Assembly: GCF_011386835.1 (NCBI RefSeq)
Contig: NC_088796.1
Coordinates: 27,917,011-27,981,010, forward strand
Direction: 5' to 3'
Source: Chrysemys picta bellii
Lineage: Eukaryota > Chordata > Testudines > Emydidae
DNA length: 64,000 nt
Below the pieces are notes generated by a model. It searched no databases. It was not told the origin of the DNA and saw only the letters and a program-made list of their open reading frames with translations. Of the stretch, positions 23,683 through 34,365 are shown piece by piece; the stretch's first letter is position 1, and every line of letters starts with the position of its first letter. The translations under genes and the position numbers were made by a program.

Positions 23683-25207
23683 CAATCTTTTAAACCCTAT
23701 TTTAAAGATACAGAAAAAGAAGGAAAAACAGTTTAAAGCATTTGAAATGTCAAGTATTAATAGGGTGACCAGACGTCCCGATTTTATCGGGACCGTCCCG
23801 ATATTTCCTTGTTTGTCCCGCGTCCCGACCGACATGCGGTCGGGACAACCGGACAAACAAGGAAATGCCCCGAGCCTCGAGCCCGGAAGTGCTCGCGCCC
23901 CCCCCCCTGCCCCGACTCCGCCCCCTCCTCCCCCGATTGGCTCCCTCCCCGAATCCCCGCCTCTTCCCCGGGCTCACCATTCCCCCTCCCTCCACAAGCG
24001 CTGGAGGGAGGCCCGGGAGACGCAGGGGAAGCGCGGGGCCGGGGTGAGTAACAGTCCGGCCTGGCCCCGAGCAGGCAGGACTCAGTTGGGTGGTTGGGAG
24101 AGGAGGGGGGCGACCCGCGGGGCCAGGCGACGGGGGAGGAAGCGGCCATGGCGCTCGGCGGCTCTGGCGCCCCCGAACCCCCCGAGCCGGGGCCTGCAGC
24201 AGCGCGTACGCTGGGCCCAGCCCCTGGCTAGGCACATCTGGGCTGCCCAGCTGGTGCTATCGCGCGGCGGCCCCGGGGCGGAGGCATCGGCAGCCCAGCC
24301 CCGTTCGTTCCCCTGCGGGACGGGGGGGCTGGGGCCTGCTGCCCCCGCTCCGGGGCCGCCGTGGGATAGCACCAGCTGGGCAGCAGCCCAGACGCGACTG
24401 GCCAGGGGCTGGGCCCAGCGTACGCGCTGCTGGGTCCCCGCAGCAGGCCCCGGCTCGGGGGGTTCGGGGGCGCCAGAGCTGCAGCCGCCGAGCGCCATGG
24501 CCGCTTCCTGCCCCCGTGGCAGTGGGAGCTGCAGCAGCGGCTGCTCCCGAGTCCTGCTGCCCGGGGGTGAGAACAGCCGCCGCCTGGACCCGCGGGTCGC
24601 CCCCCTCCTTGCCCTACCACCCGACTGAGTCCTGCCTGCAAGGGACCAGGCCGGACTGTTACTCACCCCAGCCCCGCGCTTCCCCTGAGTCTCCCGGGCC
24701 TCCCTCCAGCACTTGCGGAGGAAGTTTTTTTTTTTTTTTTTTGGCCCCGCCCCCTGCCACGCCCCCCCCCACGTCACCCCCCCCCGCGACGCCCCCGCCC
24801 CCGCGTCCCGATATTTTTCTTTGGTGATCTGGTCACCCTAAGTATTAAGTAAATCTTTAATTTTAACAACATATTTTGTTCCTTAGCTGGAGAGAGTTTT
24901 TAAAAGGAAAGAGACCCTTGTCTCTTTTATGGCAATAATTGTCCCTTTTGGGGGGAAAAGAGAAACAGTTAGTTGAGATGGGCTGGACCTTTTGTTAAAA
25001 TTCAATCCCATTTCTGAGAAGACAGAAGATGAAAGAAGAGAATAAAGATAGAAAATGTAGCTTCTGTCTCTAGTGTGGATTTTCACTTGCAACCTCACTG
25101 CTGGAAAACACAGGCACAGTACATGGGCTTATGAGACACTCTGAGACCTGTCAAACTTGTAGCAATTTAGGGCATTGCTTTTAACTGCCTCTTTCTGGTC
25201 ACAGGCT
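23683..25207. repeat. Segment A' of the duplication, interrupted by a hAT element
   Basis: 23683-23760 plus 24841-25207 reproduce 20656-21088. The interruption is the 1,080-bp element flanked by AGTATTAA. At the right edge the sequence passes directly to segment B' ('cacaggct' followed by 'aatgcagaggc'), skipping the interval found at 21089-23487. Confidence 0.85.
23761..24840. mobile_element. Foldback hAT element, 1,080 bp, TSD AGTATTAA
   Basis: Perfect 8-bp target repeats lie at 23753-23760 and 24841-24848. The ends TAGGGTGACCAGA and TCTGGTCACCCTA are perfect 13-bp inverted repeats. The element is a large palindrome centred near 24,315. GCTGGGCCCAGCCCCTGGCT at 24211 pairs with AGCCAGGGGCTGGGCCCAGC-like sequence at about 24400-24420, and arms near 24010 and 24680 also pair. 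GC content is very high with many CpGs, and an 18-T run sits near 24730. No transposase is encoded. The 351-, 245- and 231-residue open frames are compositional. Confidence 0.93.
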
Positions 25208-25404
25208 AATGCAGAGGCAAAATACAGAGAGTAAGGTCTTCAACAGCACCAAGAATATGTACCTTGATATATCCCTTAAATCTGTTCAATACATATGTGG
25301 GGATGGGTGGTGGTGATCAGGGACTCCCTCCTAAGGGGAACAGAGTCATTCATCTGCCGTCCAGACCGGGAAACTCCAGAAGTGTGCTGCTTACCTGGAG
25401 CTAG
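25208..25404 (+). repeat. Segment B' of the duplication, continuous with CR1
   Basis: Matches 23488-23682 and continues into the CR1 body at 25405 ('gctagaattcagg'). This makes it the original context of the CR1 5' end, and the copy at 23.5 kb a duplicate. Confidence 0.85.
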
Positions 25405-25810
25405 AATTCAGGATGTGAATGAGTGTCTGCCAAGACTGATCAAGCCCTTGGACCGCTACTCCATCCTACTTCTCCATGTGGGCACCAATGATACTGCCAA
25501 GAATGACCCTGACTGGGTCACTGGAGACTACGTGGCTCTGGGAAGAAGGATAAAGAAGTTTGAGGCACAAGTTGTGTTCTTGTCCTTCCTCCCTGTTGAA
25601 GGAAAAGGCCCAGGTAGGGACCATCGAATTGTGGAGGTAAATGCATGGTTGAGCAGATGGTGTTGGAGAGAGGGCTTTAGATTCTTCGACCATTGGATGT
25701 TGTTCCAGGAAGAAGGATTGCAAGGAAGAGATGGGATCTACCTAACAAAGAGAGGGAAGAGCATCTTTGCAGGTAGGCTTGCTAACCTAGTGAAGAGGGC
25801 TTTAAACTAG
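25295..25810 (+). pseudogene. CR1 ORF1 C-terminal esterase fragment
   Basis: This 171-residue frame ends at a natural stop before the ORF2 region. CR1 ORF1 proteins are RNA-binding proteins with a C-terminal SGNH-hydrolase-like domain. Here block I reads VVIRDSLLRGTE (a Gly of the usual GDSL replaced by Arg), the block with LLLHVGTNDTA is present, and the last block reads DGIYLT where a His is expected (DGxHLT). The catalytic His therefore appears to be Tyr. The N-terminal part of ORF1, with the coiled-coil and zinc-knuckle regions, is absent because of 5' truncation. The first residues are also duplicated at 23573-23681. Confidence 0.85.
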
Positions 25811-25929
25811 GTTCGCCAGGGGATGGAGACCTAAACCCTGAGGTAAGTGGGGAAGTGGGATGCCGGGAGGAAACACAAGGACAAGGGTGAAACAGGGGAG
25901 GCCTCCTGATTCATACTGAGAAAGTAGAG

Positions 25930-26986
25930 CAATCGGCTAGTTATCTTAGGTGCCTGTACACAAACGCAAGAAGCCTGGGAAACAAGCAGAAAGAATTGGA
26001 AGTCCTGGCACAGTCAAGGAACTATGATGTGATTGGAATAACAGAGACTTGGTGGGGTAACTCACATGACTAGAGCACTGTCGTGGATGGGTATAAACTG
26101 TTCAGGAAGGACAGGCGGGGGAGAAAAGGTGGAGGAATTGTAGGTAAGAGAGCAGTGTGATTGCTCAGAGCTCAAGTATGAAACTGGAGAAAAGCCTGTT
26201 GAGAGTCTTTGGGTTAAGTTTAGAGGCGAGAACAACAAGGTTGATGTCATGGTGGGCATCTGCTATAGACCACCAGACCAGGAGGATGAGGTAGATGAGA
26301 GTTTCTTCGAACAACTAACAGAAGTTTCCAGATCACAGGCCTTGTTTCTCATGCGGGACTTCAATCACCCTGACATCTGCTGGGAGAGCAACATAGCGGT
26401 GCACAGACTATTTAGGAAGTTTTTGGAGAATGTTCGGGATAACTTCCTGGTTCAAGTGCTGGAGGAACCAATCAGGGGCCATGCTCCTCTTGACCTGCTG
26501 CTCACAAACAGGGAAGAATTGGTAGGGGTAGTAGAAGTGGGTGACAACCTGGGCAGCAGTGACCATGAGATGGTCGAGTTCAGGATCCTGAAAAAAGGGG
26601 AAAAGGAGAGGAGCAGAATATGGACCCTGGACTTCAGAAAAGCAGACTTTGACTCCCTCAGGGAGGCTAATATGAGGAGGAAAGAAGACCAGGAGAGCTG
26701 TCTGTATTTTAAAGAAGCCTTATTGAGGGTGCAGGAACAAACCATCCCGATGTGCAGAAAGAATAATAAATATGGCAGGCAACCAGCTTGGTTTAACAGA
26801 GAAATCTTCAGTGAGCTAAAACACAGAAAGGAAACTTACAAGAAGTGGAAACTTGGACAGATGACTAGGGAGAAGTATGAAAATATTGCTCGAGCATACA
26901 GGGGTGTAATCAGGAAGGCCAAAGCACAATTGGAGTTGCAGCTAGCAAGGGATGTGAAGGATAACAAGAAGGGTTTTTATAGGTAA
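25930..26986 (+). pseudogene. CR1 ORF2 endonuclease region, broken
   Basis: Encodes an APE-type endonuclease that nicks target DNA for LINE insertion. Early motifs YTNARSLGNKQ and GITETWWGN are in one frame from about 25951. A TAG follows 'aactcacatgac' near 26069. A short deletion near 26140 shifts the frame, and the rest is in the frame of 26249-26986. Later motifs are [20 protein letters not shown] (preceded by Arg where Gly-Asp is usual) and SSDHEMVEF. The domain continues into the linker ([20 protein letters not shown]...) and ends at a TAA after FYR. Confidence 0.87.
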
Positions 26987-28564
26987 GTTCGCAACAAGAA
27001 GAAGGTCAGGGAAAGTGTGGGACCCTTATTGAATGGGGGAGGCAACCTAGTGACAGATTTAAAAAAAGCTGAAGTACTCAATGCTTTTTTGCCTTGGTCT
27101 TCACTTTTTGCCTTGGTCAGCTCCCAGACTGCTGCACTGGGTAGCACAGTATAGGGAGGACATGAGCAGTCCTCAGTGGTGAAAGGACTATTTAGAAAAG
27201 CTGGACATGCACAAGTTCAGGGGGCCGGATGCAATGCATCCGAGGGTGCTGAGGGAGTTGGCTGATGTGATTGCAGAACCATTGGCCATTATCTTTGAAA
27301 ACCCCTAGCGATCGGGGGAGGTCCTGGACGATTGGAAAAAGGCAAATCTAGTGCTCATCTTTAAAAAAGGGAAGAAGGAGAATCTGGTCAGCCTCACCTC
27401 AGTCCCTGGAAAAATCATGGAGTAGGTCCACCAGGAATCCATTGTGAAGCAATTGGAGTAGAGGAAGGTGATCAGGAACAGTCAACATGGATTCACTAAT
27501 GGCAAGTCATGCCTGACCAATCTGATTGCCTTCTATGACGAGATGATTAGCTCTATGGATATGGGGAAACCAGTGGATGTGATATATCTTGACTTTAGTA
27601 AAGCTTTTGATACAGTCTCCCACAGTATTCTTGCCAGCAAGTTAAAGAAGACTGGATTGGACAAATGGACTATAAGGTGGATAGAAAGCTGGCTAGATAG
27701 TCAGGCTCAACAGGTAGTGATCAATGGCTCGATGTCTAGTTGGCAGTCAGTATCAAGCAGAGTGCCCCAAGGGTCGGTCCTGGGGCCAGTTTTGTTCAAT
27801 ATCTTCATTAATGATCTGGATGATGGGATGGATTGCACCCCTAGCAAGTTTGCGGATGACACTAAGCTGGGGGGAGAGGTAGATACGCTGGAGGGTAGGG
27901 GTAGAGTCCAGAGTGACCTAGACAAATTGGAGGATTGAGCCAAAAGAAATCTGATGAGGTTCAACAAGGACAAGTGCAGAGTCCTGCACTTAGGATAGAA
28001 GAATCCCATGCACCGCTACACGCTGGGGACCGACTGGCTAAGCTGCAGTTCTGCAGAAAAGGACCTGGGAATTACAGTGGATGAGAAGCTGGATATGAGT
28101 TAACAGTGTGCCCTTGTTGCCAAGGAGGCTAACGGCATATTGGGCTGCATTAGTAGGAGCATTGCCAGCAGATTGAGGGAAGTAATTATTCCCCTCTATT
28201 CAGCACTGGTAAGGCCACATTTGGAGTATTGCATCCAGTTTTGGACCCCCCACTACAGAAAGGATGTGGACAAATTGGAGAGTCCAGCGGAGGGCAACAA
28301 AAATTATTAGGGGGCTGTGGCACATGACTGAAGGGAGGTTCCAAAGAGGATGGAGCCAGGCTATTCTGAGTGGTGGCAGATGACAGAACAATGAGCAATG
28401 GTCTCAAGTTGCAATGGGGGAGGTCTAGGTTGGATATTAGGAAACACTATTTCACTAGGAGGGTGGTGAAGCACTGGAATGGGTTACCTAGAGAGGTGAT
28501 GGAATCTCCATCCTTAGAGGTTTTTAAGACCCGGCTTGATAAAGCCCTGTCTGCGATGATTTAG
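26987..28564 (+). pseudogene. CR1 ORF2 reverse transcriptase, broken
   Basis: The longest intact piece is 27468-27938. RT motif A reads [13 protein letters not shown], motif [13 protein letters not shown] and motif [11 protein letters not shown], with FADD at 27849-27860. Upstream (26987-27467) the frame is interrupted several times. After 27938 a Trp codon is TGA, and further stops follow ('gagttaacag' near 28097). The C-terminal end ([14 protein letters not shown], then TRRVVKHWN and [13 protein letters not shown]) runs in the frame ending at 28564. RT function is lost although the active-site aspartates remain. Confidence 0.9.
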
Positions 28565-28645
28565 TTCAGGTTGGTCCTGCTCTAAGCAGGGGATTGGACT
28601 AGATGACTTCAGGTCTCTTCCAACCCTAATCTTCTATGATTCTAT

Positions 28646-29726
28646 CTTGGTTTAATAAATGATCACCTGGTATCTAAGCAATAAGAGCTAAATCTCAGCC
28701 AATGTGAATAGGCTGTGCGGAATTAGTGCAATCCAGGGCTGCAGTAGGATTTACTGACTACTATACATAGGATTAACCCCAACAGTCTGCAGAGTTGCAG
28801 CCATCACCCAACTATTCTGTGTCAAGATCTGTTGCCATGCCATGTAGAGAGTCCCCACATGGCTTCCAACCCACTCTTTATACAGCTGAACCCAAACGGT
28901 CCCTCTGCATTCTGGCCTTTTCATTGCCTTTAGCTGGGCTCAAGGATAATCAGGAAGGACAACTAAATGTGTTATTTCTGTGTATTAATTGAGTTCCTGC
29001 TTGTAAAATTCAGCTTTTTTTCCAGCTACTTTATTAACAAATTACAGTAGCATTTAGAAGTTCAGCCCTAATTTAATCTCCTTGTCTGAATTAAATAAAC
29101 ATTACTTCCTGTTTCTCTCACGCCTTCAGTCAGGAGCAGGTGTTGATTCTCTACAGGGGCTCATAGCATACAATAATTCTTTGTTTTTTTCCAACTGAAA
29201 CAAGTATCTGCTTTAATTTGAAATAATTCACACAGCTCGAGGCAGTTCTGCTGATGTACAGGATCTGAACATTGTCTGGGTTTTGGCTGACACTAATTAT
29301 TTTTTCTATTATTCTGGCATATTGCTCAGGATAATAAGGTGTTTACCTTGAATTCCCTGTTGGCTATGCTGAGAAAGGAGTAGGCACACAGACAGAGACA
29401 CAGCAGTGGTAAAGGAAACCTGTCCATTCAACTATTTGTCATCACTGTCTTTCATTAGCATATTGAAATTACTATGAGGCAAGCAGACATGGGCCTAAGC
29501 TATAGAATCTGGATCTGGGTTTTAAAACTCAAAAATGTGTGGTTGTTCAGAACCAATATTTTGGTTCAGTCCATTCATAGAAGCAAAACGTGAAACCCAG
29601 AGCAGAACCTGGTTCCTACGTATCCCAGATTTCAGTGGTGTCCAGATTTGGGATTCTAGTTTTGGGGATCATCTTACCTTGTTTATGAAAAGAAACAATA
29701 TTTTGCATGCATATGAACTTACTCTA
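28646..29726. other. Unassigned non-coding stretch
   Basis: No gene, repeat boundary or RNA-like fold recognised. Confidence 0.5.
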
Positions 29727-30060
29727 TAGGGTGACCATATTTCCCAAAGGGAAAAGAGGACACTGTGTGGGAAGTCCCAAGCTCTGACCACAGGGCTGGT
29801 CCAACCTCCTCACTTGAGCTCCCACCATGGAGTTGGCCCAAGCCAGTTGCCGCTCATCCCCCCCACCACAGGGCTGGCCCAAGCTCCCCTTTCCCCCGTG
29901 GGGCTGACGCTGGCATCACTGCTCACTTGAGCCCTACCTAACCCTGCTCGAACCCTGCCTACCCCCCTGCGTGGGGCTGGCATTGCCACTCACCTCCCCA
30001 TCCCTGCATGTTCCTCCACTTCCCACTTTTTTGTGCATTTGTCCCGTTTTCTCTTGCCAA
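29727..30060. mobile_element. Truncated hAT-like element (TAGGGTGACC end)
   Basis: Starts TAGGGTGACCATATTTCCC, sharing the first ten bases with the foldback element at 23761. It contains 'gcatttgtcccgttttctc' near 30035, typical of the opposite arm. No matching GGTCACCCTA terminus is found downstream, so the right end is lost and no TSD can be seen. Confidence 0.6.
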
Positions 30061-30411
30061 CTGCTCAAGTTGACTGGGATAACTATGTCTTTATTCAAAC
30101 AGATTATTATGTCCATAAAAACATCCATTTTCAAATAATTTTTTCCAGTTGCCATCAGTATTTCATAATTAAGCATGAAAAATAACAATACAAATTTAAA
30201 AGTACAGCAACTCCTTTGTTCTTTTGAGACCAATGTGTCTGGTTTCTCTTCAATGCCTGGCTTTCTCTTTGTTCTTTTGTCCTCTGTTTTGCTAAGCACA
30301 CTTCTTTATCCGTTTTCCCTCTATCTTCATATGGCTAATCAGTTTCTAGTACAATTGAAAAGTTAGAACTGTTGACATCAGGATGAAGAGTGGCAAAATT
30401 GTAATTATAAA

Positions 30412-31147
30412 TAGGGCCATACCAAAATCACAGCATCAAAAATGCATCATGAACCATGAAATCTGGTCTTTTATGTGCTTTTACCCAATACTATGCAAAT
30501 TTCACAGAGGAGACCAGTGTTTCTCAAATTGGGGGTCCTGACCCAAAAGGGAATTGCAGGGAGGTTGCAAGGTTATTTTAGGGGGGGGCGCAGTATTGCC
30601 ATCTTACTTCTGCACTAACGTCAGTGGAGGCAGGAGAGCAGTGGCTGGTAGCTGGAGAGCGGCAGCTGGTGGCCTGGTGTCAGCAGCAGTGTGGAAGTAA
30701 GGGTGGTAATACCATACCATGCCACCCTTACTTCTGTGCTGCTGCCTTCAGAGCTGGGCGGTGAAGAGTGGTGGCTGCTGACTGAGGGCCCAGCTCTGCA
30801 GTCAGCAGTGCAGAAGTAAGGGTGGCGATACCATCCCATCCCATCCTTACATTTGCTGTTGCTGGCAGCAACTCTGCCTTTAGAGCTGGGCAGCCGCCAC
30901 ACTCCAGGTGCCCAGCTCTGAAGGCAGCACCACCACCAGCAGTGGCACAGAAGTAAGGGTAGCAGTACTGCAACCCTCCCTACAATAACCTTGTGACCCC
31001 TCCCAACTCCTTTTTGGGTCAGGACTCCTACCATTACAACACTGTGAAATTTCAGATTTAAATAGCTGAAACCACAAAATTTATGACTTTTAAAATCCTA
31101 TGAACGTGAAATTAACCAAAATGGACCATGAATCTGGTAGGGCCATA
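30412..31147. mobile_element. hAT-like element, 736 bp, with 8-bp TSD
   Basis: ATTATAAA lies at 30404-30411 and 31148-31155. The ends TAGGGCCATACCA and TGGTAGGGCCATA are inverted repeats. The interior includes 'cttacttctg' and 'cagaagtaagggtgg' modules facing each other, plus 'gggtcctgacccaaaaggga' and its inverse 'cctttttgggtcaggactcc', which makes the element strongly self-complementary. Open frames on both strands are compositional. Confidence 0.9.
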
Positions 31148-31209
31148 ATTATAAAAGCTATGGAAGTGTTTTTTTGTGCAAACAACTTTATGAAGACAAT
31201 AATAATATT

Positions 31210-32333
31210 TAGGGCTCTGAAGCAATTAAAAAAATTAATCATGATTAATCTCGCAATTAATTGCACTGTTAAACCATAATAGAATACCATTTATTTAAAT
31301 ATTTTTGGATGTTTTCTACATTTTCAAATATATTGATTTCAATTACAACACAGTCTACAAAGTGTACAGTTCTCACTTTATATTTATTTTTGATTACAAA
31401 TATTAGTGCTATAAAACAAAAGAAATAGTATTTTTCTACTCATCTCCTACAACTACTGTAATGCAATCTCTTTATCATGAAATTTGAACTACAAAAGTGA
31501 ACTACAAAACTACAAAAGTGCCATGCGAACGCCTGTTGTCACTTTCAGGGTGACATTGTAAATAAGAAGCCAGCAGCATTATCTCCCATAAATGTAAACA
31601 AACTTGTTTGTCTTAGGGTAGGTCTACACTTACCTCCGGGTCGGGCGGTAAGCAATCGATCTTCTGGGATCGATTTATCGCGTCTTGTCTAGACGCGATA
31701 AATCGACCCCGGATCGATCCCGGAAGTGCTCACTGTCGACGCTGGTACTCCAGCTCGGCGAGAGGAGTACGCAGCATTGACGGGGGAGCCTGCCTGCCTG
31801 CCGCGTCTGGACCCGCGGTAAGTTTGAACTAAGGTACTTATTAACATAGCTGAATTTGCGTACCTTAGTCTGAAATGGGGGGGTTAGTGTGTACCAGGCC
31901 TAAGGCTGAATAAGAAGTAGGACTGAGTGGACTTGTAGGCTCTAACGTTTTGCATTGTTTTGTTTTTGAGTGCAGTTATGTAACAAAAATAATCTACATT
32001 TATAAGTTGCACTTTCAAGATAAAGTGATTTCATTATGGTACTTGTATGAGGTGAATTGAAAAATACTATTTTTATTTATCATTTTTACAGTGCAAATAT
32101 TTGTAATAACAATAATATAAAGTGAGCACTGTACACTTTGAATTCTGTGTTGTAATTTAAATCAATATATTTTAAAATGTAGAAAAACATCCAAAATATT
32201 AAATGAATTTAATTGGTATTTTATTACTTAATAGTGCAATTAAAACTGCGATTAATCATTATTAATTTTTTTAATCGTGATTAATTTTTTTGAGTTAATT
32301 GCATGAGTTAACTGCGATTAGTCGACAGCCCTA
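31210..32333. mobile_element. AT-rich hAT-like foldback element with nested Harbinger MITE
   Basis: ATAATATT occurs at 31202-31209 and 32334-32341. The ends TAGGGCTCTG and GTCGACAGCCCTA are inverted repeats, and the arms mirror each other over hundreds of bases: 'ggatgttttctacattttca' on the left faces 'aatgtagaaaaacatcc' on the right. The interior is broken by the MITE at 31616-31900, which separates 'aaacttgtttgtctta' from 'ggctgaataagaagtagg'. Excluding it, the element is about 0.84 kb. No transposase is present. Confidence 0.9.
31616..31900. mobile_element. Harbinger MITE nested in the hAT element
   Basis: The left end GGGTAGGTCTACACTTACC and the right end GGTTAGTGTGTACCAGGCC are inverted repeats with the CTACACT motif of reptile Harbinger MITEs. 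The 3-bp flanks are TTA at left and TAA at right, consistent with the TWA target preference. It contains an internal hairpin (ATCGATTTATCGCGTC facing GACGCGATAAATCGA). It is CpG-rich compared with its AT-rich host. Confidence 0.87.
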
Positions 32334-32675
32334 ATAATATTTTACAATAGCTCTCTGGACCTTTAATCCAAAAGGATCTTAAAACAATTCACAAAAAATA
32401 TACTTAGTTTACTCTTTGCACAATGGAGCCCCAGTCCTCACTGAGTCATAGTGCTACCACTATATAAATTACAATAGTCACACTGAAACACAGATTATAT
32501 AAATTTCTCTCTACCCCACAAAAATGAATCTTCAGTCATTTTACTACTTTTTACTCAGTTACAGATTTATGAAAAATAACTCCCCAGTAACATTCCCACT
32601 ATGCAGTGATCTGGCCAAGGTATCACAGAACCAGTGCTGGAATCCAGGAGTGAACTCCTAGCTCCATTGAGAGCT

Positions 32676-33331
32676 TGTGATGGGGTGTCTGCCCCACACT
32701 AGCCTGTAAGGGGTTAATGGGATCCTAGGGAGGCTGCATGTAGAGCAGCCAATAGGAGGGGGGCTTCGAGGAGCAGCCAATCAGGCCCTGGCAGGCCCAT
32801 GTAAGAAGAGCTGCAGGGCAGAGCAGGTTCAGTTGCTTCCTGGAGCTTAAGGAGGGAGGACTGGCTGCCTTGCAGGTGGAAGAAAGTTAGTACCCTGGAC
32901 AGAGCAGTGCTGGGCAGGAACATGGGAGTAAGAGAGAGTTCCTGGCTGATGGCTAAGACTGGCATGCTGAGGCAAGGATGAAGAAGGTTGGAGGAGGTAC
33001 AGCACATGGCTGCCATCTACAGTGTCCCTGGGGTGGGACCCGGAGTAGTGGGCAGGCCTTGGTCTCCACCCCACCCCCCCACACAGTCACCATTGAGGAA
33101 GTGGCTGGACAGTTGGACTGCAGTGCTGGCCCCTGGAACGTGGGAGCGCAGAGCATGGCATGGCCGGAGGGCTGTCATGAAGAGGATGCAATGGTCCTTG
33201 GAGTGACGTGACGCCAGGAGCAGGAGTGACAGCAGGTGAGACACTACTGGGAGTGGGTGTACCAACCTGTGGAGCTGATCCCCAGGACGACCAGAAGGAG
33301 GCGCTAGTGTGGTGAGTGGAGCCTTGTCACA
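32676..33331 (+). mobile_element. Solo LTR-like element, 656 bp
   Basis: Begins TGTGATGGGG and ends CTTGTCACA, so the ends are short inverted repeats with TG...CA. The 5-bp flanks GAGCT (32671-32675) and GAGCC (33332-33336) differ at one base. The right end 'ccagaaggaggcgctagtg' followed by 'tggtgagtgg' resembles the right end of the 46.3-kb LTR, supporting plus orientation. No internal coding region accompanies it, so it is probably a solo LTR. Confidence 0.75.
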
Positions 33332-33644
33332 GAGCCCTTGACTTCAATAAGACCAGGATTGTACCCTGTGTCTCCTGATTTCAGGGCTAGTGCCCTATAT
33401 CCTAAGCTATGCATTAACCTATGAAGCTGACATTAGACTACGTTCTAATTTTGTGACAAATAGTGTCATTTTGGTGTCTGTACAAATCTGTCAAGTTTGA
33501 AAATCATCTACATTGTACCCAAAAGATTTCACCTGATAGGGATTTTGAAAGGAAAATAACCTGCTCAACCCCCAAATTAATAATACTCTTTCACTTAAAC
33601 ACAATGGATATAATGAATTTGGCCCTATATATTTAGTCCTACCA

Positions 33645-33815
33645 AACACCTTGATGAGGTAGGCAATTAAATATTATTATCCTCCAGTTTTAACAAGGTG
33701 GAATCTAAGGCAGATCAGGGAGTTATCCAATGCCTCAGAGGGAGTTGGTGTCAGAACCGGAACTAGTCACTGTCTCCTAGTCCTGTGCTCAGACCCCTTG
33801 GTCACATCCTCTTTT
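33645..33815 (-). repeat. MIR-like CORE-SINE (minus strand)
   Basis: The plus strand reads 'attattatcctccagtttta', 'agggagttatccaatgcctc', 'ccggaactagtcactgtctc' and 'ctcagaccccttggtcac'. This is the reverse complement of a MIR-type tail, core and B-box head. It is diverged. Confidence 0.6.
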
Positions 33816-33957
33816 TCTCTTCCTGGGGTCAACTTTGGAAGCTGAAGAACATGTTTACTGGAAAAAAATAACCCACAAAAGGTAAAAGAGAGTCAGATTC
33901 TAGGCCGTGGTGCAAGGTTCACTTTGCAGCATATGTCCCAAAATACTGCTGTGCTGA

Positions 33958-34365
33958 CAGGGCCGACTCTAACTTTTTTGCTGCCCCAAGCAGCAAAAAA
34001 GAAGCGCCGCCCTACGAACCCCCCCGCCGCGCCCCGCGCTGCCGCCCCCCCCGCCGCCGGAACCCCCCCCCCCAGCGCTGCGCCGCCGGAGCCCGTCCCT
34101 CCCCGAGCACCGCCGGACCCCCCCCCCCGAGCGCCACGCCCCGTGCCGGAACCCCCCGAGCGTCGAGCCCCGAGCCTCGCGCCGCCCCCCCCGCGCCGCC
34201 GGAGCCCGCCCCCGCCCAGCGCCACTGGAACCCCAGCGCCGTGCCTGCGCTGCCGGAGTGCCCCCCCCCGCGGAATGCTGCGCCACGCCGCGCTTCCCCC
34301 GCCGCCCCTTACCAGGTGCCGCCCCAAGCATGTGCTTGGGTGCCTGGTGCTTGGAGCCGGCCCTG
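33958..34365. mobile_element. hAT MITE (408 bp), same family as 15.7 kb
   Basis: The ends CAGGGCCGACTCTAAC and TGCTTGGAGCCGGCCCTG belong to the family at 15659-15884. The flanks TGTGCTGA (33950-33957) and TCTGCTGA (34366-34373) match at 7 of 8 positions. The interior is an expanded, C-rich 'ccgccggaacccccc' low-complexity block. The Pro-rich open frame it creates is compositional. Confidence 0.87.

Larger units (their letters stand above)
25295..28645 (+). mobile_element. CR1 LINE with partial ORF1 and nearly full ORF2, inactive
   Basis: From 5' to 3': a C-terminal ORF1 fragment with an SGNH/GDSL-like esterase domain, an APE-type endonuclease, a reverse transcriptase, and a 3' end with 'ggattggactagatgactt' and the CTATGATTCTAT tail. 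The family organisation is known for CR1. The endonuclease has an in-frame stop and a frameshift, the RT is split by several lesions, and a Trp codon becomes TGA just after 27938. The 5' end is missing (truncated near 25295), so the element is dead. It is more diverged than the CR1 at 37.3 kb. Confidence 0.92.

Noticed and set aside
23573..24628. 351-residue open frame on the plus strand
   Set aside because: It starts in an orphan CR1 fragment, crosses a duplication junction and continues through a GC-rich foldback hAT element. The product is low-complexity and has no coherent domain.
23860..24800. CpG island and promoter
   Set aside because: The CpG density comes from a transposon with clear ends and TSD. 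No host exon lies next to it.
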